Shown in pieces: positions 29,765-39,693 of a stretch of 64,000 bases of DNA. A program made the translations under genes and the position numbers. The first letter of the stretch is position 1. Every line of letters begins with the position of its first letter. Source of the stretch: Rahnella woolbedingensis (GTDB taxonomy: Bacteria > Pseudomonadota > Gammaproteobacteria > Enterobacterales > Enterobacteriaceae); assembly GCF_003602095.1 (NCBI RefSeq), contig NZ_RAHH01000009.1, positions 147,084 through 211,083 on the forward strand. The letters run 5' to 3'. The notes beneath the pieces are model-generated. The model did not search any database. It was not told the origin of the DNA and saw only the letters and a program-made list of their open reading frames with translations.

Positions 29765-31249
29765 ATGAGAACTCACCATCTTGCCGCTATTGACCTCGGC
29801 GCTTCCAGCGGCCGGGTGATGCTGGCGACGTTTACCCGTCAGGACCCGCAGCCGGAAGCGACACTGACGCTCAAAGAAATCCACCGTTTTCCTAATAATC
29901 TGGCCCGCATCGACGGCCATGACACTTGGGATCTGGATGCGCTTGAACAGCACATTCTCGAGGGGCTGAACCGCCTGGATGCTTCTGGTATTGAGCTGGA
30001 TGGGATCGGCATTGATACCTGGGGCGTGGATTACGTATTGCTCGATGAACAGGGTCAGCGGGTGGGTTTACCGGTGGCCTATCGAGACAACCGCACCGAA
30101 GGCGTGATGGCGCGGATGGAACAGCAGTTTGGCCGTGAGAATCTCTATCAGAAAACCGGCATTCAGTTTATGCCGTTTAACACGCTTTATCAGTTACGGG
30201 CGCTGAGTGAACAGCAGCCTGAAATCGTCAGTCAGGCAGCACACATGCTGATGATCCCGGACTATTTTATGTACCGCCTGACCGGAAAACTGAACTGGGA
30301 ATATACCAACGCCAGCACCACGCAAATGCTGAATATCACGACCGGGGACTGGGATGAGGATCTGCTGAAACTGGCAGGCGTTCCCCGCCACTGGCTGCAA
30401 AAACCAACACAGCCCGGCAATTCACCGGGCTTGTGGCAAAGCCCACGCGGACGCAGTGTGCCGGTCTTCAGCGTCGCCACGCATGACACTGCCAGCGCAG
30501 TGGTTGCCGCTCCGCTGACCGGCCCGAACAGCGCCTATCTCAGTTCCGGCACCTGGTCATTAATGGGTATCGAAAGCCCGAAAGCATTCAATCACGCGCA
30601 GGCCTTACACGACAACATCACCAATGAAGGCGGCATCAACGGCAGCTACCGTGTCCTGAGAAATATCATGGGGATGTGGCTTTTCCAGCGGGTATGTCGC
30701 GAGCTGAATATTCAGAACCTGCCGTCATTAATTACGCTGGCTAAAAACATTGAGCCGTTTACCTACCTGATTAACCCGAACGAAGACCGGTTTATCAATC
30801 CGGTTTCAATGGTGGATGCCATCCGCGAAGCCTGCCAGCAGGCCGGTGGACCGGTGCCGGAATCCGCTGCCGAACTGGCACGGTGCATTTTCGACAGCCT
30901 CGCGATGCTTTATCGCAAAATCGCCCTGCAACTGGCTGATTTAAAAGGCGCACCACTCGAAGACATTCACATTGTGGGCGGCGGCAGCCAGAACCAGTTC
31001 CTGAACCAGCTTTGCGCGGACGTCTGCCAGATCAACGTCAGCGCGGGTCCGGTTGAGGCCTCCACGCTCGGCAATATCGGCTGCCAGCTGATGGCCCTGA
31101 ACGCCGTAAAAGATTCCGCTGAATTTCGTCGCATCGTCGCCACGAACTTCGAGCAACGCCATTACATTCCCCGTAACCACGCGGATTTCGCTATTCACTG
31201 GCGCCGTTTTCAGGCGCTATGTCACGCCAATGAGGAGCTCGCAGTATGA
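29765..31249 (+). CDS. rhaB: Rhamnulokinase RhaB
   Basis: The frame is open well upstream, but the family start is ATG 29765 ([20 protein letters not shown], 494 aa), after AAGGAATGGCCGCT. It is a FGGY-type sugar kinase: DLGASSGR phosphate loop, [26 protein letters not shown] and the C-terminal [13 protein letters not shown] adenosine loop. It phosphorylates L-rhamnulose at C1 with ATP. The stop overlaps the rhaA ATG by 4 bp. Confidence 0.96.
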   Translation: MRTHHLAAIDLGASSGRVMLATFTRQDPQPEATLTLKEIHRFPNNLARIDGHDTWDLDALEQHILEGLNRLDASGIELDGIGIDTWGVDYVLLDEQGQRVGLPVAYRDNRTEGVMARMEQQFGRENLYQKTGIQFMPFNTLYQLRALSEQQPEIVSQAAHMLMIPDYFMYRLTGKLNWEYTNASTTQMLNITTGDWDEDLLKLAGVPRHWLQKPTQPGNSPGLWQSPRGRSVPVFSVATHDTASAVVAAPLTGPNSAYLSSGTWSLMGIESPKAFNHAQALHDNITNEGGINGSYRVLRNIMGMWLFQRVCRELNIQNLPSLITLAKNIEPFTYLINPNEDRFINPVSMVDAIREACQQAGGPVPESAAELARCIFDSLAMLYRKIALQLADLKGAPLEDIHIVGGGSQNQFLNQLCADVCQINVSAGPVEASTLGNIGCQLMALNAVKDSAEFRRIVATNFEQRHYIPRNHADFAIHWRRFQALCHANEELAV

Positions 31250-32508
31250 CTTCATCTATCGACCACGCATGGACGCTTGCCAAAGAACGCTTTGCACAGC
31301 TGGGCATTGATGCCGAAGCCGCAATCAAACAACTCGATACCCTGCCTGTTTCCATTCATTGCTGGCAAGGGGATGACGTCGCGGGCTTTGAAAATCCGGA
31401 AGGCGGACTGACTGGTGGCATTCAGGCGACCGGTAATTATCCCGGTAAAGCGCGAAATGCACAGCAGTTGCGAGCCGACTTAGAACTGGCCATTTCGATG
31501 ATCCCCGGTCCTAACCGACTGAACCTGCATGCTATTTATCTGGAATCCGATAAACCCGTTGCGCGTAATGAAATCGAACCTAAGCATTTCACCGGCTGGG
31601 TAGACTGGGCGAAGAAAAACAAGCTGGGGCTGGATTTCAATCCGTCCTGTTTCTCCCACCCGATGAGTGCCGACGGCTTCACGCTGTCCAGCGCCAACCC
31701 GGAAGTACGTCAGTTCTGGATTGAGCACTGCCAGGCCAGCCGCCGCGTTTCTGCTTCATTTGGTCGCGCGCTGGGTACGCCATCCGTAATGAATATCTGG
31801 GTGCCGGACGGCATGAAAGACGTCACCGTCGATCGTCTCGCTCCGCGTGAGCGCCTGATGAGTGCGCTGGATGAAGTGATTTCTGAGAAGTTTGACCTGA
31901 GCGAACACATTGACGCGGTCGAAAGCAAACTGTTCGGCATCGGTTCAGAAAGCTATACCGTCGGCTCCAACGAATTCTATCTGGGTTACGCCGCCAGCCG
32001 TGGTACCGCGCTGTGCCTTGATGCCGGTCACTTCCATCCGACTGAAGTGATTTCCGACAAAATCTCGGCTGCCATGCTGTATGTGCCGCGCCTGCTGCTG
32101 CACGTCAGCCGTCCGGTGCGCTGGGACAGCGATCACGTAGTACTCCTGGATGACGAAACGCAGGCTATCGCCAGCGAAATCGTGCGTCATAACCTGTTTA
32201 ACCGCGTTCATATCGGGCTGGATTTCTTTGATGCCTCGATCAACCGCATCGCTGCGTGGGTGATAGGCACACGCAACATGAAAAAAGCGCTCCTTAAAGC
32301 CCTGCTGGAACCGACAGACTTGCTGAAAAAACTGGAAGTCGAAGGGGATTACACCGCCCGTCTGGCACTGCTGGAAGAGCAGAAATCCCTGCCGTGGCAG
32401 GCCGTATGGGACATGTATTGCCAGCGCCACGACGTACCGGTCGGCGGTCAGTGGCTCGATACCGTGCGTCACTACGAAACCAGCGTGCTGGCTAAACGCC
32501 AGGGTTGA
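31246..32508 (+). CDS. rhaA: L-rhamnose isomerase RhaA
   Basis: The 420-aa barrel enzyme has the metal and substrate residues of the family in [42 protein letters not shown] and [11 protein letters not shown]. It converts L-rhamnose to L-rhamnulose. Translation is probably coupled to rhaB (ATGA overlap). Its last five codons and stop are the first unit of a 16-bp tandem repeat that runs on into the intergenic space. Confidence 0.96.
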   Translation: MTSSIDHAWTLAKERFAQLGIDAEAAIKQLDTLPVSIHCWQGDDVAGFENPEGGLTGGIQATGNYPGKARNAQQLRADLELAISMIPGPNRLNLHAIYLESDKPVARNEIEPKHFTGWVDWAKKNKLGLDFNPSCFSHPMSADGFTLSSANPEVRQFWIEHCQASRRVSASFGRALGTPSVMNIWVPDGMKDVTVDRLAPRERLMSALDEVISEKFDLSEHIDAVESKLFGIGSESYTVGSNEFYLGYAASRGTALCLDAGHFHPTEVISDKISAAMLYVPRLLLHVSRPVRWDSDHVVLLDDETQAIASEIVRHNLFNRVHIGLDFFDASINRIAAWVIGTRNMKKALLKALLEPTDLLKKLEVEGDYTARLALLEEQKSLPWQAVWDMYCQRHDVPVGGQWLDTVRHYETSVLAKRQG

Positions 32509-32572
32509 TAAACGCCAGGGTTGATAAACGCCAGGGGTTATAAACGCCAGGGGTTATAAACGCTAAGTTTTA
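32493..32572 (+). repeat. Five-copy 16-bp tandem repeat at the rhaA-rhaD junction
   Basis: Units begin at 32493, 32509, 32525, 32541 and 32557. The first two read TAAACGCCAGGGTTGA, the next two TAAACGCCAGGGGTTA, the fifth TAAACGCTAAGTTTTA. A sixth, degenerate unit may start at 32573. Unit 1 encodes the end of rhaA including its stop. The expansion therefore grew out of coding sequence by replication slippage, with paired units suggesting later doubling. Confidence 0.93.
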
Positions 32573-32635
32573 TAAACCCTGAATTAGCTGACCGCGCCGA
32601 AGAAACGCATTCACTTTATTTGCAGGAAAGAACTG

Positions 32636-33460
32636 ATGAAAACATTATTTAGCTCGTGGTTTGTACAGGGCATGGTTAAAGCGACCACCGATATGTGGCT
32701 GAAAGGCTGGGATGAACGCAACGGCGGTAACGTCAGCATGCGTCTGTTGCCCGAAGATGTGGCGCCCTACAAAAATGATTTCTATGCCCAGCCGCGTCAG
32801 GTCGAACTGACCCAGCACGCGCCGGATCTGGCCAACGAATACTTCATCGTCACCGGCTCCGGTAAGTTCTTCCGTAACGTGCAACTGGCACCGTCAGAAG
32901 CACTGACCGTTATTCAGCTCGACGATAAAGGCGCCAGCTACAAAATTCTGTGGGGCCTGACCGCTGGCGGTCTGCCAACGTCAGAACTGGCATCGCATCT
33001 GCAATCCCACGCCGTGCGTAAACGCGTCACAAACGGTCAGGATCGCGTGATCATGCATTGCCACGCCACTAACCTGATTGCGCTGACCTATGTGCTGGAA
33101 CTCGACAGCGCCAAGATCACCCGCAAGCTGTGGGAATGCAGCACCGAATGTCTGGTGGTCTTCCCCGACGGTGTAGGTATCGTGCCGTGGATGGTGCCGG
33201 GCACCGACGGCATTGGCGCCGCCACTTCCGATCAGATGCAACATCACAGCCTGGTGCTGTGGGCATTCCACGGCATCTTCGGCTGCGGCCCGACGCTCGA
33301 TGACGCATTCGGCCTGATCGACACCGCTGAAAAATCAGCAGAGATCCTGGTCAAAGTCCTTTCTATGGGTGGCATGAAACAAACCATCCAGACCGACGAA
33401 CTGATTGCCCTCGGCAAACGTTTTGAAGTCACGCCTTTCGAGGCAGCACTGAAAGCCTGA
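32636..33460 (+). CDS. rhaD: Rhamnulose-1-phosphate aldolase RhaD
   Basis: The 274-aa class II aldolase has the zinc ligands in MHCHATNL (about 140-147) and a later His in [10 protein letters not shown], plus the phosphate site in GGNVSMRL. It cleaves L-rhamnulose-1-phosphate to dihydroxyacetone phosphate and L-lactaldehyde. AGGAAAG precedes the start. It closes rhaBAD and is followed by a strong hairpin. Confidence 0.96.
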   Translation: MKTLFSSWFVQGMVKATTDMWLKGWDERNGGNVSMRLLPEDVAPYKNDFYAQPRQVELTQHAPDLANEYFIVTGSGKFFRNVQLAPSEALTVIQLDDKGASYKILWGLTAGGLPTSELASHLQSHAVRKRVTNGQDRVIMHCHATNLIALTYVLELDSAKITRKLWECSTECLVVFPDGVGIVPWMVPGTDGIGAATSDQMQHHSLVLWAFHGIFGCGPTLDDAFGLIDTAEKSAEILVKVLSMGGMKQTIQTDELIALGKRFEVTPFEAALKA

Positions 33461-33484
33461 TATAAAAAATCTGTCTGATAATTC

Positions 33485-33517
33485 TTTAACGGGGAGCAAT
33501 GCAAGCTCCCCGTTAAA
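33485..33517 (+). terminator. Hairpin after rhaD
   Basis: TTTAACGGGGAGC (33485-33497) is perfectly complementary to GCTCCCCGTTAAA (33505-33517) with loop AATGCAA. The terminal A/T pairs replace a classical U-tract. It most likely ends or attenuates the rhaBAD message before fucO. Confidence 0.7.
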
Positions 33518-33568
33518 GATCGGCGAAGACCACATACAGAGCATCGCAGGGTATGGATCATTTAACCT

Positions 33569-33694
33569 TTCCCTAAGTAATCCTGAGTGCAGAAAGGCAG
33601 CAAGTGCAAGGATCCCGATGAGCTGACATGAGTCAGTGATTCGGGTTCTTAAACGCAGCCAACGCATCTGCAGGCTGGAGTACGACGGGAAAAT
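33569..33694. repeat. ERIC element (126 bp) between rhaD and fucO
   Basis: The stretch follows the ERIC consensus from memory: CCCTAAGTAAT at one end, AGGCAGCAAGTG, a central inverted repeat (CCCGATGAGCTGACATGAGTCAGTGATTCGGG in place of the canonical arms), AACGCAGCCAACGCA, and TACGACGGGAAAATA at the other. The length agrees with the canonical 127 bp. It lies immediately upstream of the fucO start. Confidence 0.85.
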
Positions 33695-33708
33695 AAGAGG
33701 GAATTTTT

Positions 33709-34857
33709 ATGAGCTTTATGTTGGCTTTACCTAAAATCAGCCTTCACGGTCAAGGCGCTATCGAAGATATGGTTGCGATGCTGGCAACCCATCAACACGG
33801 CAAAGCGCTTATCGTCACCGACGGCCAGTTAGTCGAACTCGGCCTGCTCGATGGTTTATTCTCTGCACTCAAACAAGCCGGATTGCCCTACGCTCTCTAC
33901 GGCGGCGTGGTGCCGAATCCAACCTCAGCCCTTGTCGATGAAGGTTTTCGTCAGTACCAGGAAAATCACTGCGATTACCTGATCGCCTTCGGTGGCGGCA
34001 GCCCGATTGATACCGCTAAAGGCATCAAAATTCTGACCGCCAATCCGGGGCCGGTAACAAATTATTCCGGTGTCGGCAAAGTCACTAAACCGGGCGTCTT
34101 TCTGGTCGCGATCAATACCACCGCAGGCACCGCCGCTGAACTCACCAGTAATGCGGTGATCATCGACAGCCAGCGTCATGTAAAAGAAGTGATCATTGAT
34201 GCCAATCTGATCCCGGATATTGCCGTCGACGATCCGTCGATCATGCTCAAGATCCCGGCAGATATTACCGCTGCAACCGGTATGGACGCCCTGACGCACG
34301 CTATTGAAGCCTATGTTTCTGTCGGCGCCCATCCACTGACGGATCCAACCGCGCTGGCTGCGATTTCCATGATCACCCAGTGGCTGCCAAAAGCCGTTGA
34401 TCATGGCGATAACCTGGAAGCGCGCGAGAAAATGGCGCAGGGACAATATCTGGCAGGCATGGCATTTAACAGCGCCGGTCTGGGACTGGTTCATGCAATG
34501 GCGCATCAGCCGGGCGCGACACATAATTTGCCGCATGGCGTCTGTAATGCGATTTTGTTGCCGGTCGTCGAAGAGTTTAACCGCTCATCGGCCCCCCATC
34601 GTTTTGCCGATATCGCCCGCGCAATGGGCGTTCATACGCAAAGCATCAGCGAAACGCAGGCCAGCATCGCGGCGATTGACGCGATCCATAAATTATCCGC
34701 ACGCGTGGGGATCCCTTCCGGTTTCAAAGAGCTGGGAATTAAAGAAGCCGATATCGAAGGATGGCTGGATAAAGCGCTGGCTGACCCGTGCGCGCCATGT
34801 AATCCGCGTACGGCAACCCGCGAAGAAGTGCGCGAGCTGTATATGAAAGCGATGTGA
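33709..34857 (+). CDS. fucO: Lactaldehyde reductase FucO (iron-dependent alcohol dehydrogenase)
   Basis: The 382-aa product is a group III iron-dependent alcohol dehydrogenase: GGGSPIDTAKGI (NAD loop, about 96-107), TTAGTAAELTSNAVI, and metal ligands in DALTHAIEAYVS and AMAHQPGATHNLPHGVCNA. FucO reduces L-lactaldehyde to L-1,2-propanediol and regenerates NAD+. Its place between rhaD and rhaM suggests it handles the lactaldehyde made by RhaD, instead of sitting with fucose genes as in E. coli. A GAGGGAA ribosome site is provided partly by the end of the ERIC element. Confidence 0.92.
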   Translation: MSFMLALPKISLHGQGAIEDMVAMLATHQHGKALIVTDGQLVELGLLDGLFSALKQAGLPYALYGGVVPNPTSALVDEGFRQYQENHCDYLIAFGGGSPIDTAKGIKILTANPGPVTNYSGVGKVTKPGVFLVAINTTAGTAAELTSNAVIIDSQRHVKEVIIDANLIPDIAVDDPSIMLKIPADITAATGMDALTHAIEAYVSVGAHPLTDPTALAAISMITQWLPKAVDHGDNLEAREKMAQGQYLAGMAFNSAGLGLVHAMAHQPGATHNLPHGVCNAILLPVVEEFNRSSAPHRFADIARAMGVHTQSISETQASIAAIDAIHKLSARVGIPSGFKELGIKEADIEGWLDKALADPCAPCNPRTATREEVRELYMKAM

Positions 34858-34910
34858 CTTTCTCGCCTCCGCCTTTGTGAAGGGAAAGAAGCCGGTGTAA
34901 TTTCTTTACT

Positions 34911-35016
34911 TCTCCCCCTGCGAAGGGGGAGATTGGGAGGGGGTTTAGCTGGCAACTTCACGTTCAAAGCTGTCATTAATCCCCCACCCCAACTCTCCCC
35001 TTCGCAGGGGTGGGAG
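34911..35016. repeat. C/G-rich inverted-repeat element between fucO and rhaM
   Basis: The left arm (34911-34943, beginning TCTCCCCCTGCGAAGGGGGA) and right arm (34981-35016, ending CTTCGCAGGGGTGGGAG) are near-perfect reverse complements. Each arm is itself a small hairpin (CCCC-TGCGAA-GGGG). A 37-bp AT-richer centre separates them. The form suggests a REP/BIME or MITE-like mobile repeat. The right arm ends 19 bp before rhaM and could fold in its leader. Confidence 0.75.
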
Positions 35017-35035
35017 CAAACCAACAGGAGCAAAC

Positions 35036-35350
35036 ATGATCCGTAAATCCTTCGTCATGCAGGTCAATCCCGATGCGCACGCGGAATATCAGCGCCGCCA
35101 TACACCCATCTGGCCGGAACTGGAAGAAACCCTGAAAGCTCACGGCGCGCACCACTACAGCATTTTTCTGGATGAAAAACGCAGTCTGCTGTTCGCTTAT
35201 GTTGAGATCGAATCGGAAGAAAGATGGAACGCGGTGGCAAAAACGGAGATCTGCCAGAAATGGTGGAAGCATATGGCAGACGTGATGCCTGCCAATGCCG
35301 ATAACAGTCCGGTAAGCAGTGAACTTAAACCGGTCTTTTACCTCGATTAA
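35036..35350 (+). CDS. rhaM: L-rhamnose mutarotase RhaM
   Basis: The 104-aa product [29 protein letters not shown] matches RhaM throughout: catalytic His in RRHTPIW, then [21 protein letters not shown] and [10 protein letters not shown]. It interconverts alpha and beta L-rhamnopyranose. AACAGGAGC precedes the start. Its last 26 bases overlap the 3' end of ygiQ on the other strand. Confidence 0.96.
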   Translation: MIRKSFVMQVNPDAHAEYQRRHTPIWPELEETLKAHGAHHYSIFLDEKRSLLFAYVEIESEERWNAVAKTEICQKWWKHMADVMPANADNSPVSSELKPVFYLD

Positions 35351-37541
35351 TCCGCTGCTGGCCGCCTTTTCCCTGCGCGGCGGGCTTTCCTCTTCCGGCA
35401 GATGGATTTTGCGCTTTTGACGCAGTAAAACGGGTGGTCGCCGGTTTGTCTTTCGCTGAACGCGACGGTGCAAACTTCGGATCAAAACCGTCCGGCGGCA
35501 CCAGACAGTCCGGGCGAATTCCGATCAGCCTACGCATTCCCATCGCCGTCAGTGCCTCGCGGATCACCGGCCAGTTCACCGGATCGTGATAGCGCAGCAG
35601 CGCTTTATGCAACCGCCGCTGACGATCGCCTTTCGGCACCACCACGTCTTCGCTTTTATAATCGACCTTGCTGAGCGGATTTTTCCCGCTGTAATACATC
35701 GTGGTCGCACTGGCGAGCGGTGACGGATAGAAGTTTTGCACCTGATCCAGACGGAAACGGTTTTTCTTCAACCACAGCGCCAGATTGATCATATCTTCGG
35801 TGCGCGTGCCAGGGTGCGCGGAGATGAAATACGGGATCAGATACTGCTCTTTTCCGGCCTGTTTTGAGTAGCTGTCGAACAGTTCTTTGAACCGGTAATA
35901 ACTGCTCATGCCCGGTTTCATCATTTTCGACAACGGACCGGTTTCGGTATGTTCCGGCGCGATTTTCAGATAACCGCCAACGTGATGCTCGGCCAGCTCT
36001 TTGATATAACGCGGATCTTCTACCGCCAAGTCATACCGCACGCCCGAAGCGATCAGGATTTTCTTGATGCCTTTTAGGCTGCGCGTGCGGCGGTAAAGAT
36101 TGATCGTCGGCTCATGATTAGTGTCCATGTGCGTACAGATTTCCGGATACACGCAGGATGCGCGGCGACAGCTTTGCTCCGCTTTTGGCGACTGACAGCG
36201 CAGCATATACATGTTAGCAGTCGGCCCCCCGAGATCGGAAATCACACCGGTGAATCCCGGCACGCTGTCGCGGATCTCTTCGATTTCCCGTACGATCGAC
36301 TCTTCCGAACGGCTCTGAATGATCCGCCCTTCATGCTCGGTGATCGAACAGAACGCACATCCGCCGTAACAGCCACGCATGATATTGATCGAGAAACGGA
36401 TCATGTCATACGCCGGAATAGTCGCTTTGCCATAGGACGGATGCGGTACGCGCTGGAATGGCAGGCCAAAAACCTCGTCCATCTCTTCAGTCGATAACGG
36501 GATCGCCGGTGGATTGATCCAGACATAGCGATCACCATGCTTTTGCATCAGCGCACGCGCACAGCCGGGATTGGTTTCGTGATGCAAAATACGCGAGGTA
36601 TGGGCGTACAGCACTTTGTCGCCTTTCACTTTTTCAAATGACGGCAGCAGGACGTACGTTTTTTCCCACGGCTTAAGCTTTGGCGCACGCACTGTTACCG
36701 GCTGCGGAGCGTCCGGTGCTGGCAACTCGCCTTCTGAACACGGCAAATCTTCGCCATAGGGATTCATAATTGGCTCAATGCGGCCCGGCTTATCCAGGCG
36801 CGTGGAATCGACACCACTCCAGCCTGTCAGCGCCGTTTTACGCATGACTGCGGTATTGCGCACGTCGTGAATATCCGTAATAGATTCGCCCGCCGCCAGA
36901 CGGTGCGCCACTTCTACCAGCGGCCTTTCACCGTTGCCGTAAATCAGCATATCAGCCTTGGAATCCACCAGCACCGAACGGCGCACGGTATCGGACCAGT
37001 AATCGTAATGCGCGATACGCCGCAGACTGGCTTCGATCCCGCCAAGCACAACCGGCACATCGCTGAAGGCCTCCTTGCAGCGCTGGGTATAAACCAGCGT
37101 CGCGCGATCCGGACGTTTTCCGCCAACGTTGCCCGGCGTATAGGCATCGTCATGACGCAGTTTACGGTCAGCGGTATAACGGTTGATCATCGAATCCATA
37201 TTGCCGGCGGTCACGCCATAAAACAGATTCGGTTTGCCCAACCGCATGAAATCGTCTTTGTTAGTCCAGTCCGGCTGCGCGATGATCCCGACACGAAACC
37301 CCTGCGCTTCCAGCATTCGCCCGATGATCGCCATACCGAAACTCGGATGGTCAACATACGCATCGCCAGTCACTACGATCACATCACAGCTGTCCCAGCC
37401 CAGTTCATCCATTTCCGCCCGGCTCATCGGGAAAAACGGCGCAGTGCCGTAACATTCGGCCCAGTAACGCGGGTAAGAAAACAGGGTGCGATCGGGTTGG
37501 ATCAGGCTGATTGGCATAAAGAGGTTCTTCGTCGGCGGCAA
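35325..37541 (-). CDS. ygiQ: YgiQ-family radical SAM protein
   Basis: The 738-aa product carries the radical-SAM cluster CxxxCxxC in [19 protein letters not shown] (about 382-395). It is preceded by a B12-binding-like N-terminal region ([22 protein letters not shown]) and followed by the UPF0313 segments RGTRTEDM-type and [21 protein letters not shown]. The C-terminus is a basic, low-complexity tail. The family is widespread with unknown reaction. It is convergent with rhaM and unrelated in function. Confidence 0.92.
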   Translation of the reverse strand: MPPTKNLFMPISLIQPDRTLFSYPRYWAECYGTAPFFPMSRAEMDELGWDSCDVIVVTGDAYVDHPSFGMAIIGRMLEAQGFRVGIIAQPDWTNKDDFMRLGKPNLFYGVTAGNMDSMINRYTADRKLRHDDAYTPGNVGGKRPDRATLVYTQRCKEAFSDVPVVLGGIEASLRRIAHYDYWSDTVRRSVLVDSKADMLIYGNGERPLVEVAHRLAAGESITDIHDVRNTAVMRKTALTGWSGVDSTRLDKPGRIEPIMNPYGEDLPCSEGELPAPDAPQPVTVRAPKLKPWEKTYVLLPSFEKVKGDKVLYAHTSRILHHETNPGCARALMQKHGDRYVWINPPAIPLSTEEMDEVFGLPFQRVPHPSYGKATIPAYDMIRFSINIMRGCYGGCAFCSITEHEGRIIQSRSEESIVREIEEIRDSVPGFTGVISDLGGPTANMYMLRCQSPKAEQSCRRASCVYPEICTHMDTNHEPTINLYRRTRSLKGIKKILIASGVRYDLAVEDPRYIKELAEHHVGGYLKIAPEHTETGPLSKMMKPGMSSYYRFKELFDSYSKQAGKEQYLIPYFISAHPGTRTEDMINLALWLKKNRFRLDQVQNFYPSPLASATTMYYSGKNPLSKVDYKSEDVVVPKGDRQRRLHKALLRYHDPVNWPVIREALTAMGMRRLIGIRPDCLVPPDGFDPKFAPSRSAKDKPATTRFTASKAQNPSAGRGKPAAQGKGGQQRINRGKRPV

Positions 37542-37631
37542 ATAATTGGCCGCAAATTATACGGGTGGGAATTAAGCTGGGGGCGGACAAATGACCAAAA
37601 CTTGTTTTAGATCAATTTTGCTGTTTGCAAT

Positions 37632-37665
37632 AAAAAGGCCCACCGGTTTCCCGGCAGACCTTTTC
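37632..37665 (-). terminator. Terminator after the dihydroxyacetone kinase gene
   Basis: AAAAGG (37633-37638) pairs with CCTTTT (37659-37664), with an inner CCGG/CCGG stem, a mismatch bulge and loop TTTC. On the minus strand U residues follow. It lies 18 bp past the kinase stop. Confidence 0.6.
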
Positions 37666-37682
37666 GTTGACTACGGAATGAC

Positions 37683-39335
37683 TTATTTCTTCGCCAGCGC
37701 TTCAAACACTTTTTCGACTGCGACGGCACCCGGATCTTTGATCCCTTTCAGGCTGTCGCTGCTGAGATAGGATGAGCGCCCGGCATTGGCTTTCTTCATG
37801 CTGGCCGTATCTTTGGCGCCTTTAGCAGCGGCTTTCGCTGCACCTTTCAGCGCATCTTTCTTACCTAAGGCCTCCAGCGCAGGCTGAAGTGCGTCGATCA
37901 TCGTGCGATCGCCGAGATCGGCACCACCGTAATGCTTCATGCGCTCCAGACCAAACAACAGTGCTTTCGGTAATTTCTCGCCTTCGGCGAATTTCTTACC
38001 AGCAGCCGTTAAGAAGATCGACATCAGCACGCCGCTCGATCCCCCCATCACGGTCGCCAGACGATCGCCCACCACGCCGAGCAGATCCGCAACATTGTTC
38101 AGCGGCAGCTTTTTGCCCTTGTTCTGCTTCTGAATGTCGCGCGCGCCGGTCGCAAATGTCGAACCGGTATCGCCGTCACCCACTTTGGCATCGAGTTTGT
38201 TCAGCTCATCTTCCAGACCGGAAAGTGTCTGCGTGATCGTTTCGACGATCTTCCCGACTTCAGCGTTTGACGACGCTTTCACGGATTTTTTATCGCTGAT
38301 GGCTTTCCCTTTTTTGGTCGCCAGTTTTTCCAGCTTAACCAGCGGATGCCAGCCGGCGGCTTCTACTTCAGCCAGCAGCGCCTCCTCAATTCCGCCCTTC
38401 AGCGCGATCACAGAAAGCGAAAATCCTTTCATATCCAGCGCACTGACCAGCGATGCCGGGCCGATGAGATAACGCACCGAACTGCCCAGTGCCGAATGCA
38501 CGACTTCTTTGGCGATCTGGTTCATCTCAAGCGGTGATACGCCGCCGAGGTTGTTGATCAGCACGGCCAGCTTGTCGCTCTTTTTCACGTGTTGCTGGAG
38601 CTTTTCGACCAGCGTATCCACCACTTTTTTACTGTTCTGGGTTTTCATCGTCGAGACGCCCGGCTCGCCGTGAATACCCAAGCCCAGTTCAACATGACCC
38701 GATTCGATACGCTGTTCATCTTCATCTTCGCCGCCGCCCGGCAGGCTGCATCCTGCTGCTGCCACACCGATGCTGGCGGTGGCATCAATTGCCTGCTGCG
38801 CGATTTTGGTGACGTCTTTGAGGGATTTCCCCTGCTCTGCGGCATAACCGGCAATTTTATGCACCAGCACAGTACCCGCGATACCGCGTGGCTGCTTGTT
38901 ATCCGGCAGGGAAATATCGTCCGACACCATCACCAGCTCAACGTCATAGCCCATGCCTTTGGCTTTCTCGGCAGCCAGACCAAAGTTCAGGCGGTCGCCG
39001 GTGTAGTTTTTCACGATCAGCAGACAGCCCGCTTTACCGGTGACCGCCACAATTGCATTGAGCACCGCATCCACGCTCGGTGAGGCAAATACTTCGCCGC
39101 ACACCGCCGCGGTGAGCATGCCCTTTCCGACAAAACCAACGTGCGCCGGTTCGTGACCGGAGCCACCGCCGGAAATCAGGGCAACTTTTTTCTTATCCCA
39201 GTCGCGGCGTACCACCACGCGGATAGCCGGATCGACGTCCAGTTTTGCCAGATTTTTATAGGGAGAGGTCAGGATCACCCCTTCGATAACATCGTTAATC
39301 AGAGACTTACGGTCATTCATAAAGAATTTAGACAT
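37683..39335 (-). CDS. ATP-dependent dihydroxyacetone kinase (DhaK-DhaL fusion)
   Basis: The 550-aa protein joins a DhaK domain (about 1-330: LISGGGSGHEPAHVGFVGKGM, KNYTGDRLNFGLAAE) to a DhaL ATP-binding domain (about 355-550: LDAKVGDGDTGSTFATGA with the Asp cluster binding Mg-ATP, GGSSGVLMSIFLTA, DALQPALEAL). This is the single-chain type that uses ATP rather than PTS phosphate. It phosphorylates dihydroxyacetone to DHAP. The gene is monocistronic between two terminators. Confidence 0.93.
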   Translation of the reverse strand: MSKFFMNDRKSLINDVIEGVILTSPYKNLAKLDVDPAIRVVVRRDWDKKKVALISGGGSGHEPAHVGFVGKGMLTAAVCGEVFASPSVDAVLNAIVAVTGKAGCLLIVKNYTGDRLNFGLAAEKAKGMGYDVELVMVSDDISLPDNKQPRGIAGTVLVHKIAGYAAEQGKSLKDVTKIAQQAIDATASIGVAAAGCSLPGGGEDEDEQRIESGHVELGLGIHGEPGVSTMKTQNSKKVVDTLVEKLQQHVKKSDKLAVLINNLGGVSPLEMNQIAKEVVHSALGSSVRYLIGPASLVSALDMKGFSLSVIALKGGIEEALLAEVEAAGWHPLVKLEKLATKKGKAISDKKSVKASSNAEVGKIVETITQTLSGLEDELNKLDAKVGDGDTGSTFATGARDIQKQNKGKKLPLNNVADLLGVVGDRLATVMGGSSGVLMSIFLTAAGKKFAEGEKLPKALLFGLERMKHYGGADLGDRTMIDALQPALEALGKKDALKGAAKAAAKGAKDTASMKKANAGRSSYLSSDSLKGIKDPGAVAVEKVFEALAKK

Positions 39336-39450
39336 GCCGGACCTTTCCTTTTAACTGTTTTCCAGGTGTTGTGAGGCAGCAAAAACATACCTCTGCGTAA
39401 TGCAGGTATCTGAAAACATAGCACAGGACAAAAATCAGGAAGGAGACGAG

Positions 39451-39471
39451 AAAGGCGGTTTCCCGCCTTTT
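39451..39471. terminator. Terminator after sdaB, upstream of the kinase gene
   Basis: AAAGGCGG (39451-39458) and CCGCCTTT (39463-39470) form an 8-bp stem with a 4-base loop. It follows sdaB on the minus strand, past the ERIC, and is the only terminator seen between the two genes. Confidence 0.6.
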
Positions 39472-39492
39472 AGCGATAAAGGCATCACTGAA

Positions 39493-39693
39493 ATACCTAA
39501 ACCATTCGGGTTGCATCAAGGCGGCAACTGAATGAATCCCCGGGAGCTTACATAAGTAAGTGACCGGGGTGAATGACCAATCTGCAGGGAGCAGATTGGA
39601 ACGCTGCTTGCAGCGGCTCCTTCAGGAGCGAGGTCCATGGATGGGCCGAGTAACGCAGCCAACGCAGAGGCAGCCTGAAGGGTGTCGGGTAAT
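39493..39693. repeat. ERIC element with an internal insertion of about 70 bp
   Basis: The canonical core AATCCCCGGGAGCTTACATA and AAGTAAGTGACCGGGGTGA (39535-39572) is the ERIC central inverted repeat, and TTGCATCAAGGCGGCAACTG lies to its left. The right end CGCAGCCAACGCAGAGGCAG ... GGTGTCGGGTAAT resumes at about 39654, after roughly 72 foreign bases (about 39579-39650). Long ERICs with insertions of about 70 bp at fixed internal sites are known. The element ends at the sdaB stop codon. Confidence 0.9.

Noticed and set aside
32493..32572. CRISPR array
   Set aside because: Units of 16 bp are directly adjacent with no spacers, so this is a simple tandem repeat.
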